Shown piece after piece: positions 42,721 to 55,470 of a DNA stretch of 64,000 bases. Every line of letters starts with the position of its first letter. Within the stretch, counting starts at the first letter, position 1. The notes below the pieces were generated by a model. That model was given only the letters and a program-made list of their open reading frames with translations. It searched no databases and was not told where the DNA came from. A program made the translations under genes and the position numbers. Source of the stretch: Bactericera cockerelli. Its lineage: Eukaryota; Arthropoda; Insecta; Hemiptera; Triozidae. The stretch covers positions 27,649,468 to 27,713,467 of the forward strand of contig CM044963.1 in the NCBI GenBank assembly GCA_024516035.1, in the 5' to 3' direction.

Positions 42721-43926
42721 TCATGTCTCTTGTAGTAGCAGTTTTGGTAACAAAACATAACCGCTTACTATTCCAATTGGATCAAAAATACGGTGAGCAG
42801 CACTCAACATAACCTTTTTAGTTATTTTCTCCAAGTCCATTTTTAATAAACTCTCATTACTGATAGAAAGAGTATCTTCTTCTTTATGCCATAGCAGTCC
42901 TAATACATTGGTAGGTTTGGATGAATATTCACCACTTAGCTCCCACCCTCTCAGGTCAAACTGCCGTTCCATCATGATTGAAGAAGCAACTACAATGAAC
43001 TCTTCAACTTGTTCTTTATTATCCAGACTTACCAAACAGTTATCGACATAGAAACTGCTTTGTAGTTGTTTAACTACAGGGATAGGCCAATTTAATTTAC
43101 CTTCCTCACATAGTTCTAAAGTACTCTCTAAGTGTAAACTTATGCATGACTCCAATAGAAATGGTGATGGGGAAACACCAAACACTACTCTACAGTGCCT
43201 GTATATTTTTAACTGGTCATTTCCATCTTTCCATAAGAATCTCAAAAAATCTCTATCATTTTGAGAGACACTTATTTGTAGAAAGGCTTTAGCAATATCA
43301 CTTGAAACACCAATTTGTCTTTCTCTAAACCGAGCCAAGCAAGTTGGTATTTTTTCTATCAAGTTGGGTCCAGTTTCAAGACAATCATTCAAACTATGTT
43401 TACCAAATTCCTTTGCTGAGGCATCAAACACTGGTCGCACTGGTGTGGTGGATCCCAATTTTATTACATGTCTATGTAGTAAATAGCAAGCAGAGTTCTC
43501 TAGCTCTGAGGTAAGCACTTCCTCCACAATGCCAATTTTCTCCCACCCTTTCAACACCTTTTGATACTCATCCAGGAACCTATCATTCTTCAGCCTCTTA
43601 AGTGTCGATTGCAATCTCTTCTGAGCCGATTGATAATTTTCTGATAGTGGGGGATGATTACTGACAAAAGGTAAACGAACTTCAAATCTACCTTCTTTAT
43701 TAACTTTCACTGTTGAAATAAAGTGGTCTTTGGTAGCTTTATCAATGTCAGATTTTAAGGTTCTTTCAGTAGGATCAGTTATTCCCAACACATCTAGTGA
43801 CCATAAATCTGAAATGTTACCATCTTTAATCAACAGTGAGGTAACCAACATAGCTAAATTCTGCTTATCAGTTATCCCTGGTACCTTACCAGATAATGTC
43901 CATCCAAGGTGAGTTTTCATAGCTAC
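42721..43926 (-). pseudogene. BEL/Pao reverse transcriptase
   Basis: Starts right at the LINE junction with THLGWTLSGKVPG, the Pao block after protease. RT motifs: VRPVFDASAKEFGKHSLNDC, IGVSSDIAKAFLQISVSQND (first Asp), RVVFGVSPSPFLLE and SFYVDNCLVSLDN. The active site is YVDN, where Pao elements commonly have YVDD; the first Asp of the pair is kept. Whether YVDN is a defect needs comparison with relatives. Ends in the TGA described above. Confidence 0.93.
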
Positions 43927-43930
43927 TAAC

Positions 43931-46900
43931 TAATGTAAATTTACAAGTCAATAGCTTCTACAATATTCTTTTAACTCTCTTTAACAAACATTTTCCTCAC
44001 AAAATTGTTACTATTGGAGGACCTAAGAAAAAAAGATGGGTAACTAAGGGTATCGCAAACTCTTGTGCACATAAACGCTCACTATTTCTTCTGTGTCGCC
44101 AAACATCAGACCCCATACTTCATTCTTATTATAAGAGATATTGTAGAATATTGTCTAGAGTTTCGAGACAAGCCAAAAGAGACTATACTATAGATTCAAT
44201 CAAAACAGCTCCTAAAAATAAAAAAGGAAAAGTTGTATGGGACATAGTTCGGAGTTACTCTAAACTAAATAAGCCTGCTTATGCACAATTTAGAGTGAGA
44301 CAGGAAGGAAATGTAATCCAAGATCCACAGGCAGTGGCAAACGTATTCAATAATTATTGGGTCAACGTTGCTTCTTCTGGATCTGTTCCCTCTCCGTCTA
44401 CACAGACTTCTCATTCAATTCATAACTTGGCACCATCACATCCATCGACACTATCTTCAGTCCCCACCTCCCAATCATCACATTCATCAACATCCTCTTC
44501 AGTTCACACATCTCAATCATCACATTCATCAACATTCTCTTCAGTTCACACATCTCAATCATCACATTCATCAACATCCTCTTCAGTTCACACATCTCAA
44601 TCATCACATTCTTCAACATCCTCTTCAGTTCACACACCTCAACCATCACTTCCATCAACATCCTCTTCAGTCCCCACCTCTCAATCATCACATGCATCAA
44701 CATTCTCTTCAGTTCCCTTCTCTCAGTCATCACTTCCATCAACATCCTCTTCAGTCCCCACCTCTCAATCATCACATGCATCAACATTCTCTTCAGTTCC
44801 CTTCTCTCAGTCATCACTTCCATCAACATCCTCTTCAGTCCCCTTCTCTCAATCATCACATTCATCGACATTCTCTTCAATCCCCACCTCTCAATCATCA
44901 CATTCATCAACATTCTCTTCAGTCCCCTTCTCTCAATCATCACATTCATCGACATTCTCTTCAATCCCCACCTCTCAATCATCACATTCATCAACATTCT
45001 CTTCAGTCCCCACCTCTCAATCATCAACATTCTCTTCAGTCCCCTTCTCTCAATCATCACTTCCATCAACATCCTCTTCAGTCCCCACCTTTCAATCATC
45101 AACATTCTCTTCAGTCCCCTTCTCTCAATCATCACTTCCATCAACATCCTCTTCAGTCCCCACCTCTCAATCATCAACATTCTCTTCAGTCCCCACCTCT
45201 CAATCCTCACTTCCTGCACCTGCACTATTGGCTCCAACTTTAACTTCCACTACTCTTTCTACTCTATCACCCCTAGCTGATCCTTTCTTTCCTCGCTCCT
45301 CTCTAACTCCCCACGCCAATTCAGTTACCTCACCACATTCATCAATATTCTCTTCAGTCCCCACCCCTCAATCATCACTTCTGTCAACATTCTCTTCGGC
45401 TTCAACCGCTCAATCATCACATTCAGTCCCCACCTCTCAACAACCATACCCATTCACACTCTCTTCAGTCCCAACCTCTCAACCATCACAACTAGTCTCA
45501 TCTTCTTCAGCTCCGTCCATATCAGAAACAACCTCTCCAGTACCTACCTTGCAACCAGGCACATCCTCTTCAGTCCCCACATTACACCCAGTTACATCAT
45601 CTTCTTCAGTACTTACTACTCCAGATCCTCTTGATTATATTCGCGAGTCTTCTTTTAGATCACCGGGCTTGAACTTTGAGCTACTTCCCTGTTCACCTGA
45701 GGAGATAGTAGACGTTATCTCTCTGTGTATGGACAAGACCTCTAGTGGAGCTGACTCTATTCCCATGACTTTAGTAAAAAAAATTGATCCCCTCATTGCG
45801 CATCCCTTATCCCATATTTTTTCTTCGTCATTTCTGACGCACACCTTCCCTGACCTATTTAAGCTTGCTACTACTATCCCTATTCATAAAAAGGGCTCAC
45901 AAATGGATATAAATAATTACCGCCCTATATCCTTGCTGAACACTTTCTCTAAGTTACTGGAGAAAGAAGTGGCCCTGAGACTATCAGACTACTTGGAACA
46001 CTTCAAACTGTTGACAGAACTACAGTTTGGTTTTAGAGGTGGTAAATCCACATCTGATGCTGTAGCTTCTTTTTTCCGTCAGTTGGATTCCATCCTCTCG
46101 GGCGGCGGCCATGCTGTCGGGATCTTCTGCGACTTGTCAAAGGCGTTTGATTGTGTAGACCACCAAATTCTACTCTCCAAAATGCCCTTTTATGGTATAC
46201 AACACTCTTCTCATTGGTGGTTCAAATCATATCTCTCAAACAGGACGCAGAGGGTTAAAATCCCGACATGTGTGGATGGCGTTCGGAGGGATGTTATCTC
46301 GACGGACAAGTCTGTCATAGCAGGTGTTCCACAGGGGTCCGTCCTGGGGCCATTATTATTTTTAATTTATATCAACGACTTGATCTATTCTAACACTCGT
46401 GCAAAATTCACCTTATTTGCAGATGATACAACTATACTTGTATCAGGTCCCAACTATCGGGACATTCTCCATGCCTCTTCAAATGTCATGAAAGATGTGC
46501 ACACCTGGTTCCTTGCCAACAAACTCCATTTGAATTCAAGCAAGACCACTTATCTCTACTTTGGTCCTAGTTCTGTAGCAATTTCTCCTATTGCATTTCT
46601 AGATTCAATTATTGAGCCCTCAAAAGAGGTGAAGTTTCTTGGCCTGGTGGTGGATAGCAGACTTGAGTGGAAATCCCATGTACTATCCCTGTCTTCGAAG
46701 TTGGCCTCAGCAGTTTTTGCACTCAAATCAGTAAGACATAATGTTGACTCTCATGCTGCATTGCTGTCCTATTTTGCATATTTTCACAGCATTATGTCAT
46801 ACGCAATTATGTTTTGGGGACTTGCTGCGGGGACAAACTCCATTCTTCTACTTCAAAAGAAGGCTGTGAGAGCTGTGTTTGGGTTACCACAAACCACTTC

Positions 46901-47234
46901 TTGCAAACCCTATTTTCAAAAGCATAACATTCTGACGTTCTATGCACAACTTACAATAGAACTGTGTCTGTTAATTCATAAATCTTCAAACACTTTCATG
47001 AAACACCAAGATGTACACAGCTATAACACCCACGGGAAGAATAACATCATTCAAACTTCCAATAAAATTCTGAACCGCTCTTTCCTGAACGAAGGTGTAA
47101 AGCTGTACAACACTCTACCAGCACACCTGAAGAATATGAATCAGGCACAGCTCAGAGAAACCTTAAAAGCTTCCTTGATTGAAACTGTACCATATAATAT
47201 GGAAGAGTGTAAGGCTTGTCTTGCCTCGTTATAA
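43931..47234 (+). CDS. LINE ORF2 fragment: RT with long Ser/Thr repeat insert
   Basis: The frame is open from the truncation point (NVNLQVNSFYNILLTLFNK) through the linker (GPKKKRWVTKGIANSCAHKR). Then comes about 400 residues of Ser/Thr/Pro/Gln repeat (44383-45620), then RT: YRPISLLNTFSKLLEK, QFGFRGGKSTSDAV, GIFCDLSKAFDCVDHQI, AGVPQGSVLGPLLFLIYIND and TLFADDTTILV. FADD is intact and the frame has no stop, ending at TAA 47232-47234. RT type is CR1/Jockey-like (Rex1, Crack and Daphne are relatives). The repeat lies where most LINEs have only a short spacer before RT block 0. A common ATG start is absent because of truncation. Confidence 0.93.
44440..45215 (+). repeat. 42-bp coding minisatellite, about 18-20 units
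   Basis: The unit is TCATCAACATTCTCTTCAGT, TCNCNNCTCTCAATCATCAC and two more bases, encoding SSTFSSVPTSQSSH (14 residues). Three variant classes (VHTSQ, VPTSQ, VPFSQ) alternate in blocks, showing higher-order duplication of pairs. Near 45020-45190 units lose 12 bases. Other frames are also open because 42 is a multiple of 3. Confidence 0.95.
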
Positions 47235-47727
47235 TTCCAACTGTCTTCCATATTCTAGTCAGCACATTCACCTATTCTAGTCAATCAATTACTCCATATT
47301 CTCATCTCAACCTTTACAAGCATTAGCCAATACCACCATCACCACCATTTACCATTCTCATCATTTCCTAACATCACATTCCCTCAAATCCCAAATCCCA
47401 ATAATCATTCACATACCATTTAGAATTAAACTATCATCATTCTTATATTTAACATACAAAATACATACATATATATACATATTTCATTCTGTAGACTCCA
47501 ACAACCACAAACAAACAAAAATATCGTCAAACAAACGTTCAAAGTTGTTTTAAACATTTCTTCTTTAAAGGAAATTATTCTAACTAACTCTGCATCATTT
47601 GATTTTCCTCTTCTTTAATTTTAATTTATGTTAAAATATTAGATATAAGTGTCTAGATTTAAGAACTTTGTATACATGTAAAGCATATTATATACAAATA
47701 AATAAATTACAAATAAATAAAATTAAC

Positions 47728-49186
47728 TTGAACTCCAGTTCAACCATCTCTCCAGTATACAGTCTCCCAGCCACATCTGAGCCAATGAGGATTTCGATAT
47801 CATGGCAGGATCCAGTATCTTCAATAACAATTCCTCTCTTCTTGAGCTCAGTGAACCAGGGGCCTTTGGGAACTGTCGGGATGGTACTACAGATCTTTTC
47901 TTGATCTAATACATCAAAATCACATCTGTAATTATTATAAGATAAATGTAGTTTGTACACTTTGTGTTCCACAGCATTAGAAATATCACCACCGAACAAT
48001 GCATGTTGTACGGTTTCTGTACGTACTGGCAAATAATCAATTTCTTTAGCAGTGCTAGACAATAAATATGAGCGTTGTGAGCCTGTGTCAATGAGAGCTC
48101 TTGCTTTTCTAGTACGCCCCTGAGGTCCTACAATATTGACCAACAATGTTTGCATCAGGACACTGCATTGACCAACTGACGCTGTTAAGCTGCTACAATT
48201 GTTGTGGCCAGTACTATCTACAGCGCTACTATTGTTGCATAGCAATTCAAAATGACCCTTCTTACATATTGAACATTTTGGTTTACTCTGGCAACAAGAA
48301 ACAATGTGTCCTAATTTTAAACAACCAAAACAAGCATGATTATTTTTTACACAGTTTTGACGTTCAGTCAAGGACATACTTTTGGCTTTATTACAGTCTT
48401 GTGCTTTGTGAGATTCACTAGAACAAAATAAACATGAATGCTTACTTTTATTAGAGGTATTTATTAAACCTGTGGCAGTTGGTACGGACTCACTATGTCT
48501 GTCTTGTCTCCTATACATAGTCTTGGCTGGGGTAGTACGCTGGGGTTCCATCAAACCAAAACCGGATCTAGCTAGCTCCAATTTCTGTACGCCTTCCACT
48601 TCAGATCTCAGGAATGCCATCAAATTGTCCAGGTAGTCCTTGGATGTAGGTTGAGCGGCTGACACTGAAGAAACACTCCTTCTCTCCCAAATCTGCAATA
48701 ATTCTTCCGGTAGACAGGATGAAACTAGTGGCATAAGTATTGAAGCACAGTTCTCAGAGGTCACACCAAGTGTGTCTAAATTTCTCAAATGACATTGTAA
48801 TTTGTCATATAACTCTACTACTGGTAACTTGGCTTTTGCGTTTTGAATAACTAGTTTTAGCAGCTCTCTGATGTAAAACTCTGTCAGTAAATCAGGCCTA
48901 CCGTACCTAGCCTTCAGGGCTATAATCACTTCTGGGTACATGGCTGCAGTAGCTGGATAGCTATTCACTAATTCTTTAGCTGGTCCTGCTGACATACACA
49001 TAGTGAGGTAGCCTAATTTATCACTAGGGCTCAACTTTTGGTCACTATCAATTTTTTCAAATTGAGACCAGAAAGGAAGCCAATCTTTCAAATTACCACT
49101 AAACTCTTTCAGCTTCAATATTAGAAGTTTGCACTGATACTGAGCTATATTACTTCCATTAGCTGATACAAAACTACCATTTTGAT
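47728..49186 (-). pseudogene. BEL/Pao gag central part and aspartic protease
   Basis: Gag: FSGNLKDWLPFWSQFEK through LTEFYIRELLKLV is the conserved Pao gag region (DUF1759-like). Nucleocapsid: CLFCSSESHKAQDC, then CFGCLKLGHIVSCC and CSICKKGHFELLC, a row of knuckles. Protease: RKARALIDTGSQRSYLL with the DTG triad, followed by the block ILIGSDVAGRLYTGEMVELE. No internal stop until the LINE insert. Cut on both sides by LINEs at precise, frame-preserving points. Confidence 0.94.
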
Positions 49187-50404
49187 TCCTGTGAAAATTT
49201 TCTCCGCGTTCAGTTACAATTTACCGCTCCCAATTAATTTATTTTTTTCCATGGTAAAAGTGCATACATAATTGTGATTTTTTGCATAGTAGTCAAATAA
49301 GTCCCGAACTTTTCGATAGTGTTCTTAGTTTTTTGATTAAGTTCGGTCCTAACCCTTTTCTACAAGTTTTTTAGTGCCAAAGTTTGTTTCTTAGACAAAT
49401 TAAATTTGATTTTCCGGTTGCCATGGCAACAGTTATCAACAATTCTCGCTAGATTGGTATACTAGCTTTACTTACTTATCACTTGTTATTTATTTATGTT
49501 ACTAGCGGGCTGCGCCCGCTTCGCGTGGCCAAGGCATGGCCACATTTTAGTTAAGGCATGGCCAAGAGTAAAAACAAAAGCAAGCTCCAGAAAGAAAATT
49601 CAATTTTAGTCCAGATGACTTTTATCTCGTATCAAGGTGTTAACTGGCTAGAGAATCAAAATGAAAAGCCACGCAGTGTATTACAGAGCCTATGTCAGAA
49701 AGTGTTTTTGAACTTTCCCCTCTCCTCTACAGGGTGTCCCGTATACAGATGCAAATATTTTGAGGGTAGGTTCAGCCCACCGTGGACTATCATATGAGCG
49801 AAACTTGCAGTGGGGCATTTTGCTTCGTGAAAGAGTTATGGCCAAATCCCTGTTTTTCCCACAGGTCTAGAGGTCACTTAGATCGATGCACGTTTTTAAA
49901 GAAATGGTAGCCAGTAAGTAATTTTTGACTTCATGTATGGATAGTCATGCATATTTCCCTTGAAATGCAGTTGGTTGCATGAAAAAATATTGAAAGACCA
50001 GAGAGATATTTAATCATAAGTTCAATATTTTTCTAAAATTCGATTTTTCCCTGTTTTCCCTTTCGTGAATTTAGAGTACTTCTACAATTGCAATTCTGAG
50101 TATCACTAGGTAAAAAAATACCCTTTGCTATTTTGTTTCAATAAATACAAAGTTCTTTCAGACGCGTGAAGGAACGAATGAGATACGCCTTATCAAACGG
50201 CACCAGAAGGAGAGAAACACATCTTTCAAATTTTGAATCTGGGCGCTATTGCATTTTGAAGAACACTCGATGCCTGAAGCGGTCTGTGTGACTATTTTTG
50301 TGCCAACTCCAAGTTATAAAAGAAAATTTTCTGGATACAATTAGTTCCATTAACCAACTATATCAATCAAATCTAATAGTTAAAATAACAAGGCGATCAA
50401 TTTG

Positions 50405-50690
50405 TTCGGTGGAAGAGAAAGCCACAAGCTTTAAACCTCGCCCTTGGTTCGCTACATATTCTTTTGGGTTCTTTTCATTTCATGTCCTGTGTTGCAGAAT
50501 GGATCATGTTTGTAGTTTATCAATAAACTACAAACATGTATCACTGTATCACCACCCTTGATCAGTCTTTGTTTATATTTATTTCACAAATTGTTACCAT
50601 GTTCATTGTAAAAAAAAATGTAAATAAAGCTTGGTCCAATTGTTTATAAAATAAAAATAAAGTATTAATAATAATAGTAACCTTAAGGTT
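50405..50690 (+). mobile_element. LINE 3'-tail inside palindromic element
   Basis: GGTGGAAGAGAAAGCCACAA, GCCCTTGGTTCGCTACATAT, GTTTGTAGTTTATCAATAAA and CACCACCCTTGATCAGTC run into AATAAAGTATTAATAATAAT. Same family as 18545-18875; end in (AAT)n. It is not mirrored in the arms. Confidence 0.7.
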
Positions 50691-50804
50691 GGATGTTCGA
50701 GTTTTACGCAAGGTTAATTTTCGGCACTATTTGTTGTGTTTTTGATATTATGATTGTGATAAACACAAAAATGATATTTTTAATTTTACTTCTAAAAATA
50801 AAAT

Positions 50805-50910
50805 CATAATTTTTGTAGCGCAGAGTCTTTCTCCATGTGTATTCTTTTTCCATAATTACACCACTGGTTGCTGCTTTCGTTGCAGCCTCTCTCATTTTTC
50901 CTCATGATAA
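50805..50910 (-). mobile_element. SINE family D relic
   Basis: GTAGCGCAGAGTCTTT, CCACTGGTTGCTGCTTTCGT and CTCATTTTTCCTCATGA recall the body of family D in reverse, strongly diverged. Confidence 0.5.
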
Positions 50911-52906
50911 CCCTCTGATTCCGTAACACCATTCACATAAAAGTTTACACCGACCGACCACTGTGAATGATCAATTTCCCTCTGTTAAACATCCCAGAGC
51001 AGTGTATTTATACCTCAAATTACGCGCTAATTCTGTTAAAATTCAGCCAACTTTGAATTTTCCATCATGATTCAGAAGTGTTTTTTGAGCTTTGTGTGTA
51101 CTGCGTTCCATTATCTTTAAAGTAATATAAATGAGCTTTCTTTTTTATAAAACTAAACATAATAGGGTATTTTTTTGTCTAGTGATACGCAGAATTGCAA
51201 TTGTAGAAGTACTCTAAATTCACGAAAGGGAAAACAGGGAAAAATCAAATTTTAGAAAAGTATTGAACTTATGATTAAATATCTCTCTGGTCTTTCAATA
51301 TTTTTTTATGCAACCAACTGCATTTCAAGGGAAATATGCATGACTATCCATACATGAAGTCAAAAATTACTTACTGGCTATCATTTCTTTAAAAACGTGC
51401 ATCGATCCAAGTGACCTCTAGACCTGTGGGAAAAACAGGGATTTGGCTATAACTCTTTAACGAAGCAAAATGCCCCACTGCAAGTTTCGCTCATATGATA
51501 GTCCACGGTGGGCTGAACCTACCCTCAAAATATTTGCATCTGTATACGGGACACCCTGTATAGTCTAGTGCATAGATACCTACTTTGTCTCGAAGCTTTT
51601 CAACGACTTTCAAAGCAGCAGTTCTCAGATTGTGCCTAAACATTATTTGATGCTAAGTACACTGACGTAATAATAAAGTAAATAGGTAGGCTTTTATGTT
51701 TCTGTTTATACTGTTTATACTGAGGCACTTTATTTTTATATTTCTTACGAATATAATTATGTAGATGATATGAGAAAAAGATTATACCGCTATATTGGAT
51801 ACATAGATCAGAAGGAACTTAGTTACCTATACAATTTTAGCTTACCAGTACGCAGAAACGGTAATACCTACATTAATGAGTGACATGAGCTCGCATTTAT
51901 AAGAACAGATTATTTTTTTAGTACACCCCTACATCATAAAAATAATTTCGACGGACACATTTATGGGGAACCTCTGATGAAATCTAATTTTGACCATAAG
52001 TTGAGAAACCCTATTTTCTTTTAAAATTTGTTTCTTATTATTCCCCTACATCACAAAAAAAGCTGTCTGCCAAATTTCAAGTCATTCGGCTCAACCGTTT
52101 TGAGAATCTTGCAAGACGCTAAAAATGTCTACCTTTGTCCATAAGTTGAGGACCCCTATTATCTTAGAAAAATCCATTCATAGTAAGCTTTTTCATCACT
52201 GAAAGAAGTTGTCTGCCAAATTTCAAGTCATTCAGCTCAATCCTTTTTGAAATCTTACAACACGCTAAAAATGACTAATTTCGGCCATACGTTGAGAACC
52301 CCTGTTTCCTTCAAAAAATCCGTTCTTAGTACACCCCTACATCATTAGGAGAAGCTTCCTGCAAAATTTCAAGTCAATCGGCCCAGCCGTTTAGGCTCTG
52401 CGTTGATTATGAAAAAATGTTAATTTTTGGCCATAAGTTGAGAACCCCTGTTTACTTCAAAAAAACCGTTCTTAGTACGCCCCTACATCATAAGAGGAAG
52501 CTTCCTGCAAAATTTCAAGTCAATCGGCCCAGCCGTTTAGGCTCTGCGTTGATTATGAATAAATGTTAATTTTTGGCCATAAGTTGAGAACCCCTGTTTC
52601 CTTTAAAAAATCCGTTCTTAGTACGCCCCTACATCATAAGAGGAAGCTTCCTGCAAAATTTCAAGTCAATCGGCCCAGCCGTTTAGGCTCTGCGTTGATT
52701 ATGAATGAATGTAAATGGATTTTATATATAAAGATTGGCCTTATGTTTTGATCGTTATTCCTTTAGTAATCATGACTCAAAAGTGTTTTCACTCGAGTTG
52801 TGTATCCTAATTTCTCTTATCACTTTCTCACGGAGGTTCTTTCGGTGAGAATAAAGTAAATACGTACCAAATTTCTTTATAATTATCTTGTTTCTACTTA
52901 TTGAAA

Positions 52907-54434
52907 ATGCAGTTCTCCGATTTATTTAAATCTTCCGTTTCAACCCGTGTTTCCTATGTGCCTAGACAAGGGTATGGTAAGCAACCTACCCCGCCCAATG
53001 CTCCTAAGATAGATAGTTTCTACTTACCGGACCAACATGGGTTTTCTATTCCTTATGATTCATCTATTTCTACTGAAGAGTATTGCTCAGCAATAGCTGA
53101 AATTGTGGGATATGAAAACGTGGTTTTTGCAGGTAGGTGTAATGACAGTGTCAGAATCTACCTATCTAGTGAGGCTGAGGTGTCTAGGTTCTATGAAAAT
53201 AATCCCCAGGTCATAATCAAGAACAAGACTTTGACAGTCAAGAAACTCATCAACAATGGCCATAAAGTGTTTTTAAACTTTGTGAAGCCAAGCATTCCAG
53301 AATCTGTCCTCCTTGCTGAGCTTTCCAAGTTCACCAAAGTTATGTCACCAATAAAGTTCGTAAGTCTGGGCCTTCGTGACCCACGTCTAAGCCACATTTT
53401 AAGTTTCAAAAGAGTAGCTATTGTGGAAGATATTAATAATTTACCCGTTTCCATCAATGTCTTCTTTGAGGATTACTCACACAAAATCTACTTAAACATT
53501 GATAAAGCCAAGTGCTTCAGATGCCATAGTGAGGGCCACCAAATTAGAAATTGTCCTGCTGATCCATCACCATCTGTTCAACAACGAGTTACCAATACTG
53601 ATTTTACTGACAATAATGACATTTTACTAGCTCCTGATAACTTAACTCCCCCTTCTAGAGGTCAGTTCTCTGCTAGAGCTAGCAATAATAATAACATGAC
53701 TCAAATGTTCGTTCCCTCCTTTGGTTCACGTACTCCTGTTGCTTCCCCCTCCTCCCCCGTTATGAAAGAGGTAGCTTCTCCTAATATTCCTCATAACCAG
53801 GTTCCCTCGTTAGGGGACGAGGTTCTCACTCCTTCTCTCCCTGTGGCGGATGACAATAGTGAGTCTAGCCAAAAGGTGATTTCTGACCCCAATGTTTCTC
53901 CTACCCAGATTCCCGAGATTCTTACTCCTTCTCCTGCTGTGACGGATGACAATAGTGGCTCTAGTCAGAAGACTTTAGGAGAAGGGTCAGGAGAAAATCA
54001 AACTAATCCCAATTTTTCCGCTGGGATTGATGAGATTATTGATAATAACATGGTTGTAGAGACTGTTATCTCTAAAACCAGTGCCCTTAAGCGCGTCAAT
54101 AGCTCCTCACCTGAAAAAAATGGCACTGATAAAAAAATCTGTGTAGAACCCTATAACTTGAAGTTGCTCATTCCTTTGATCAGCCAATCAGATTTATCTA
54201 TGGACCCAAACTCTTTTGTAAGTCTCATTGAAGACATGAAAAACCTTAGTGGTACTAAGAAGGTTGACATTATTAAGACAAACTACAATATGGATCCCAA
54301 AGTTATTGCTGACTTTTTGGAAAAGCTTGTGTTAGACAATGCTGCAGTTTTACACTACAAGCTCAGATCTAGACTTAAGAATAATCATAAATCTATCATG
54401 ACAGTTCTTACAAAAAATGACAGTTCCTCTACCT

Positions 54435-54436
<2 letters not shown>
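52907..54436 (+). CDS. I-type LINE ORF1: gag-like protein with CCHC knuckle
   Basis: 509 codons from ATG to TAA. The N-terminal half has a fold-like alternation without low complexity (VPRQGYGKQPTPPNAP, VFLNFVKPSIPESVLLAEL). A zinc knuckle CFRCHSEGHQIRNC (C-x2-C-x4-H-x4-C) lies at about residues 203-216. A Ser/Pro/Asn-rich linker follows with two similar blocks (SLPVADDNSESSQKV and SPAVTDDNSGSSQK), then a compact C-terminal region. Single-knuckle ORF1s of this plan occur in I/Jockey-group LINEs and bind element RNA in ribonucleoprotein particles. It is intact. Confidence 0.92.
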
Positions 54437-54475
<39 letters not shown>

Positions 54476-55439
54476 CTTTTTCTCTTTTCCCCTCCTTTCC
54501 TTTATAGTATTTATCCCCTGCAACTCATTATTATTTCCGCTCTTAACCTACTAAAGTCTACCTCATTTAATTAATGTACCACACCAATCCAAACTTTCTG
54601 CATGTTTTCCTTCATCTTTGTGGCTATTTTCCATGTTTATTAATCTGTGTCTTTCTCCTTACCTTGGTGAACTTAATTACCTATTGTCAAGTTATTTTTC
54701 TATGCAGTACAGAGTATGTTCCTCTCAAATACCTCGAGGCAGGGGAGTGAGGTCCTTGATGCATACGATACCCGTCAGCATCCGATAAGCGTGTCCACCT
54801 GTGACTTTACTGCGCATGTGTGGACTCCACGGGCTAAGTTGTACGTAGATCTCGATATTTTGATATCTTGATCACCGGTAAGTCACTGCCAATCGACCAA
54901 ACTCATTCCTCTTCTTGTTCCTTCATAGTTCACGGATTGTATTTACCGCTCACGTATTTGATTTTAATGAAGAGTGCAAACGATACCCGCCAACATCTGG
55001 TAAGCGGGTCCACCTGTGACTTGACTGCACACGTGTGGGCCCCACGGGCTAAGTTGGTTGACGATCTCGGCACTTTGTGTACCTTGATCGACGGTAAGTC
55101 ACTGCGTTCCTTCATGGCTATCCTTGAGATTTACTGCTAATCCAGTTCGAGATATTCTGCATACCGCCCACATTCGAGCTAGAGTCAAGCTCTGTTTCGA
55201 TCCTGACGGGTGCAAGACACATCTTTTGTTGTTTTTCCTTTAATAATAATTTACTTTGTCTAGCCCTCAATAAATACGTTCAACATGCAAGATTGGAATG
55301 TTAAATTTTACTTGTGTTTACTTCTCTTAATAGAGTGATTAAAGTTGCTGCAATAATAAATGAGTTGTTGTTTTTTTTGTGGTTGATGTTGGGTGTGGTT
55401 TTGTATATTTTTTGTTTTTGTTGTTTTTTAGTTGTTGTA

Positions 55440-55470
<31 letters not shown>

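Larger units (their letters stand above)
43931..47723 (+). mobile_element. 5'-truncated LINE inserted in BEL pol, TAAC junctions
   Basis: The BEL sequence stops at TAAC (43927-43930) and resumes at TAAC (47724-47727). Taking these as a 4-base duplication, removal of 3,797 bases restores the gag-pol frame exactly. The element is plus-strand, opposite to BEL, starts inside the endonuclease-RT linker and ends in TACAAATAAATAAATTACAA and ATAAATAAAATT rather than a clean poly-A. Confidence 0.92.
49728..51560. mobile_element. Palindromic mariner-like element with about 400-bp inverted arms
   Basis: The left arm 49730-50130 begins CAGGGTGTCCCGTATACAGA; the right arm 51162-51558 is its inverse. TA flanks each end. 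Arms differ at few positions. The middle (50131-51161) carries a LINE tail and a SINE D relic but no transposase, so movement would need a partner element. TA target and CAGGGTG ends suggest the Tc1/mariner superfamily. Confidence 0.9.
49501..52740 (+). mobile_element. ACTAGCGGGC-type repeat nested in LINE 5' UTR
   Basis: Begins ACTAGCGGGCTGCGCCCGCT (palindromic) and ends TTTTATATATAAAGATTGGCC. TTATGTT stands on both sides (49494-49500, 52741-52747), a likely 7-base duplication. The 3' part (51955-52735) is a tandem array of about 120-bp units with AAATTTCAAGTCAATCGGCC, CAGCCGTTTAGGCTCTGCGT and GGCCATAAGTTGAGAACCCC. Non-coding. Shorter relatives lie at 24256-24730. Class unassigned. Confidence 0.75.

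Noticed and set aside
44368..45243. Overlapping 291-codon plus ORF and 279-codon minus ORF
   Set aside because: Both are other frames of the 42-bp minisatellite; the real frame is the one continuing into RT.
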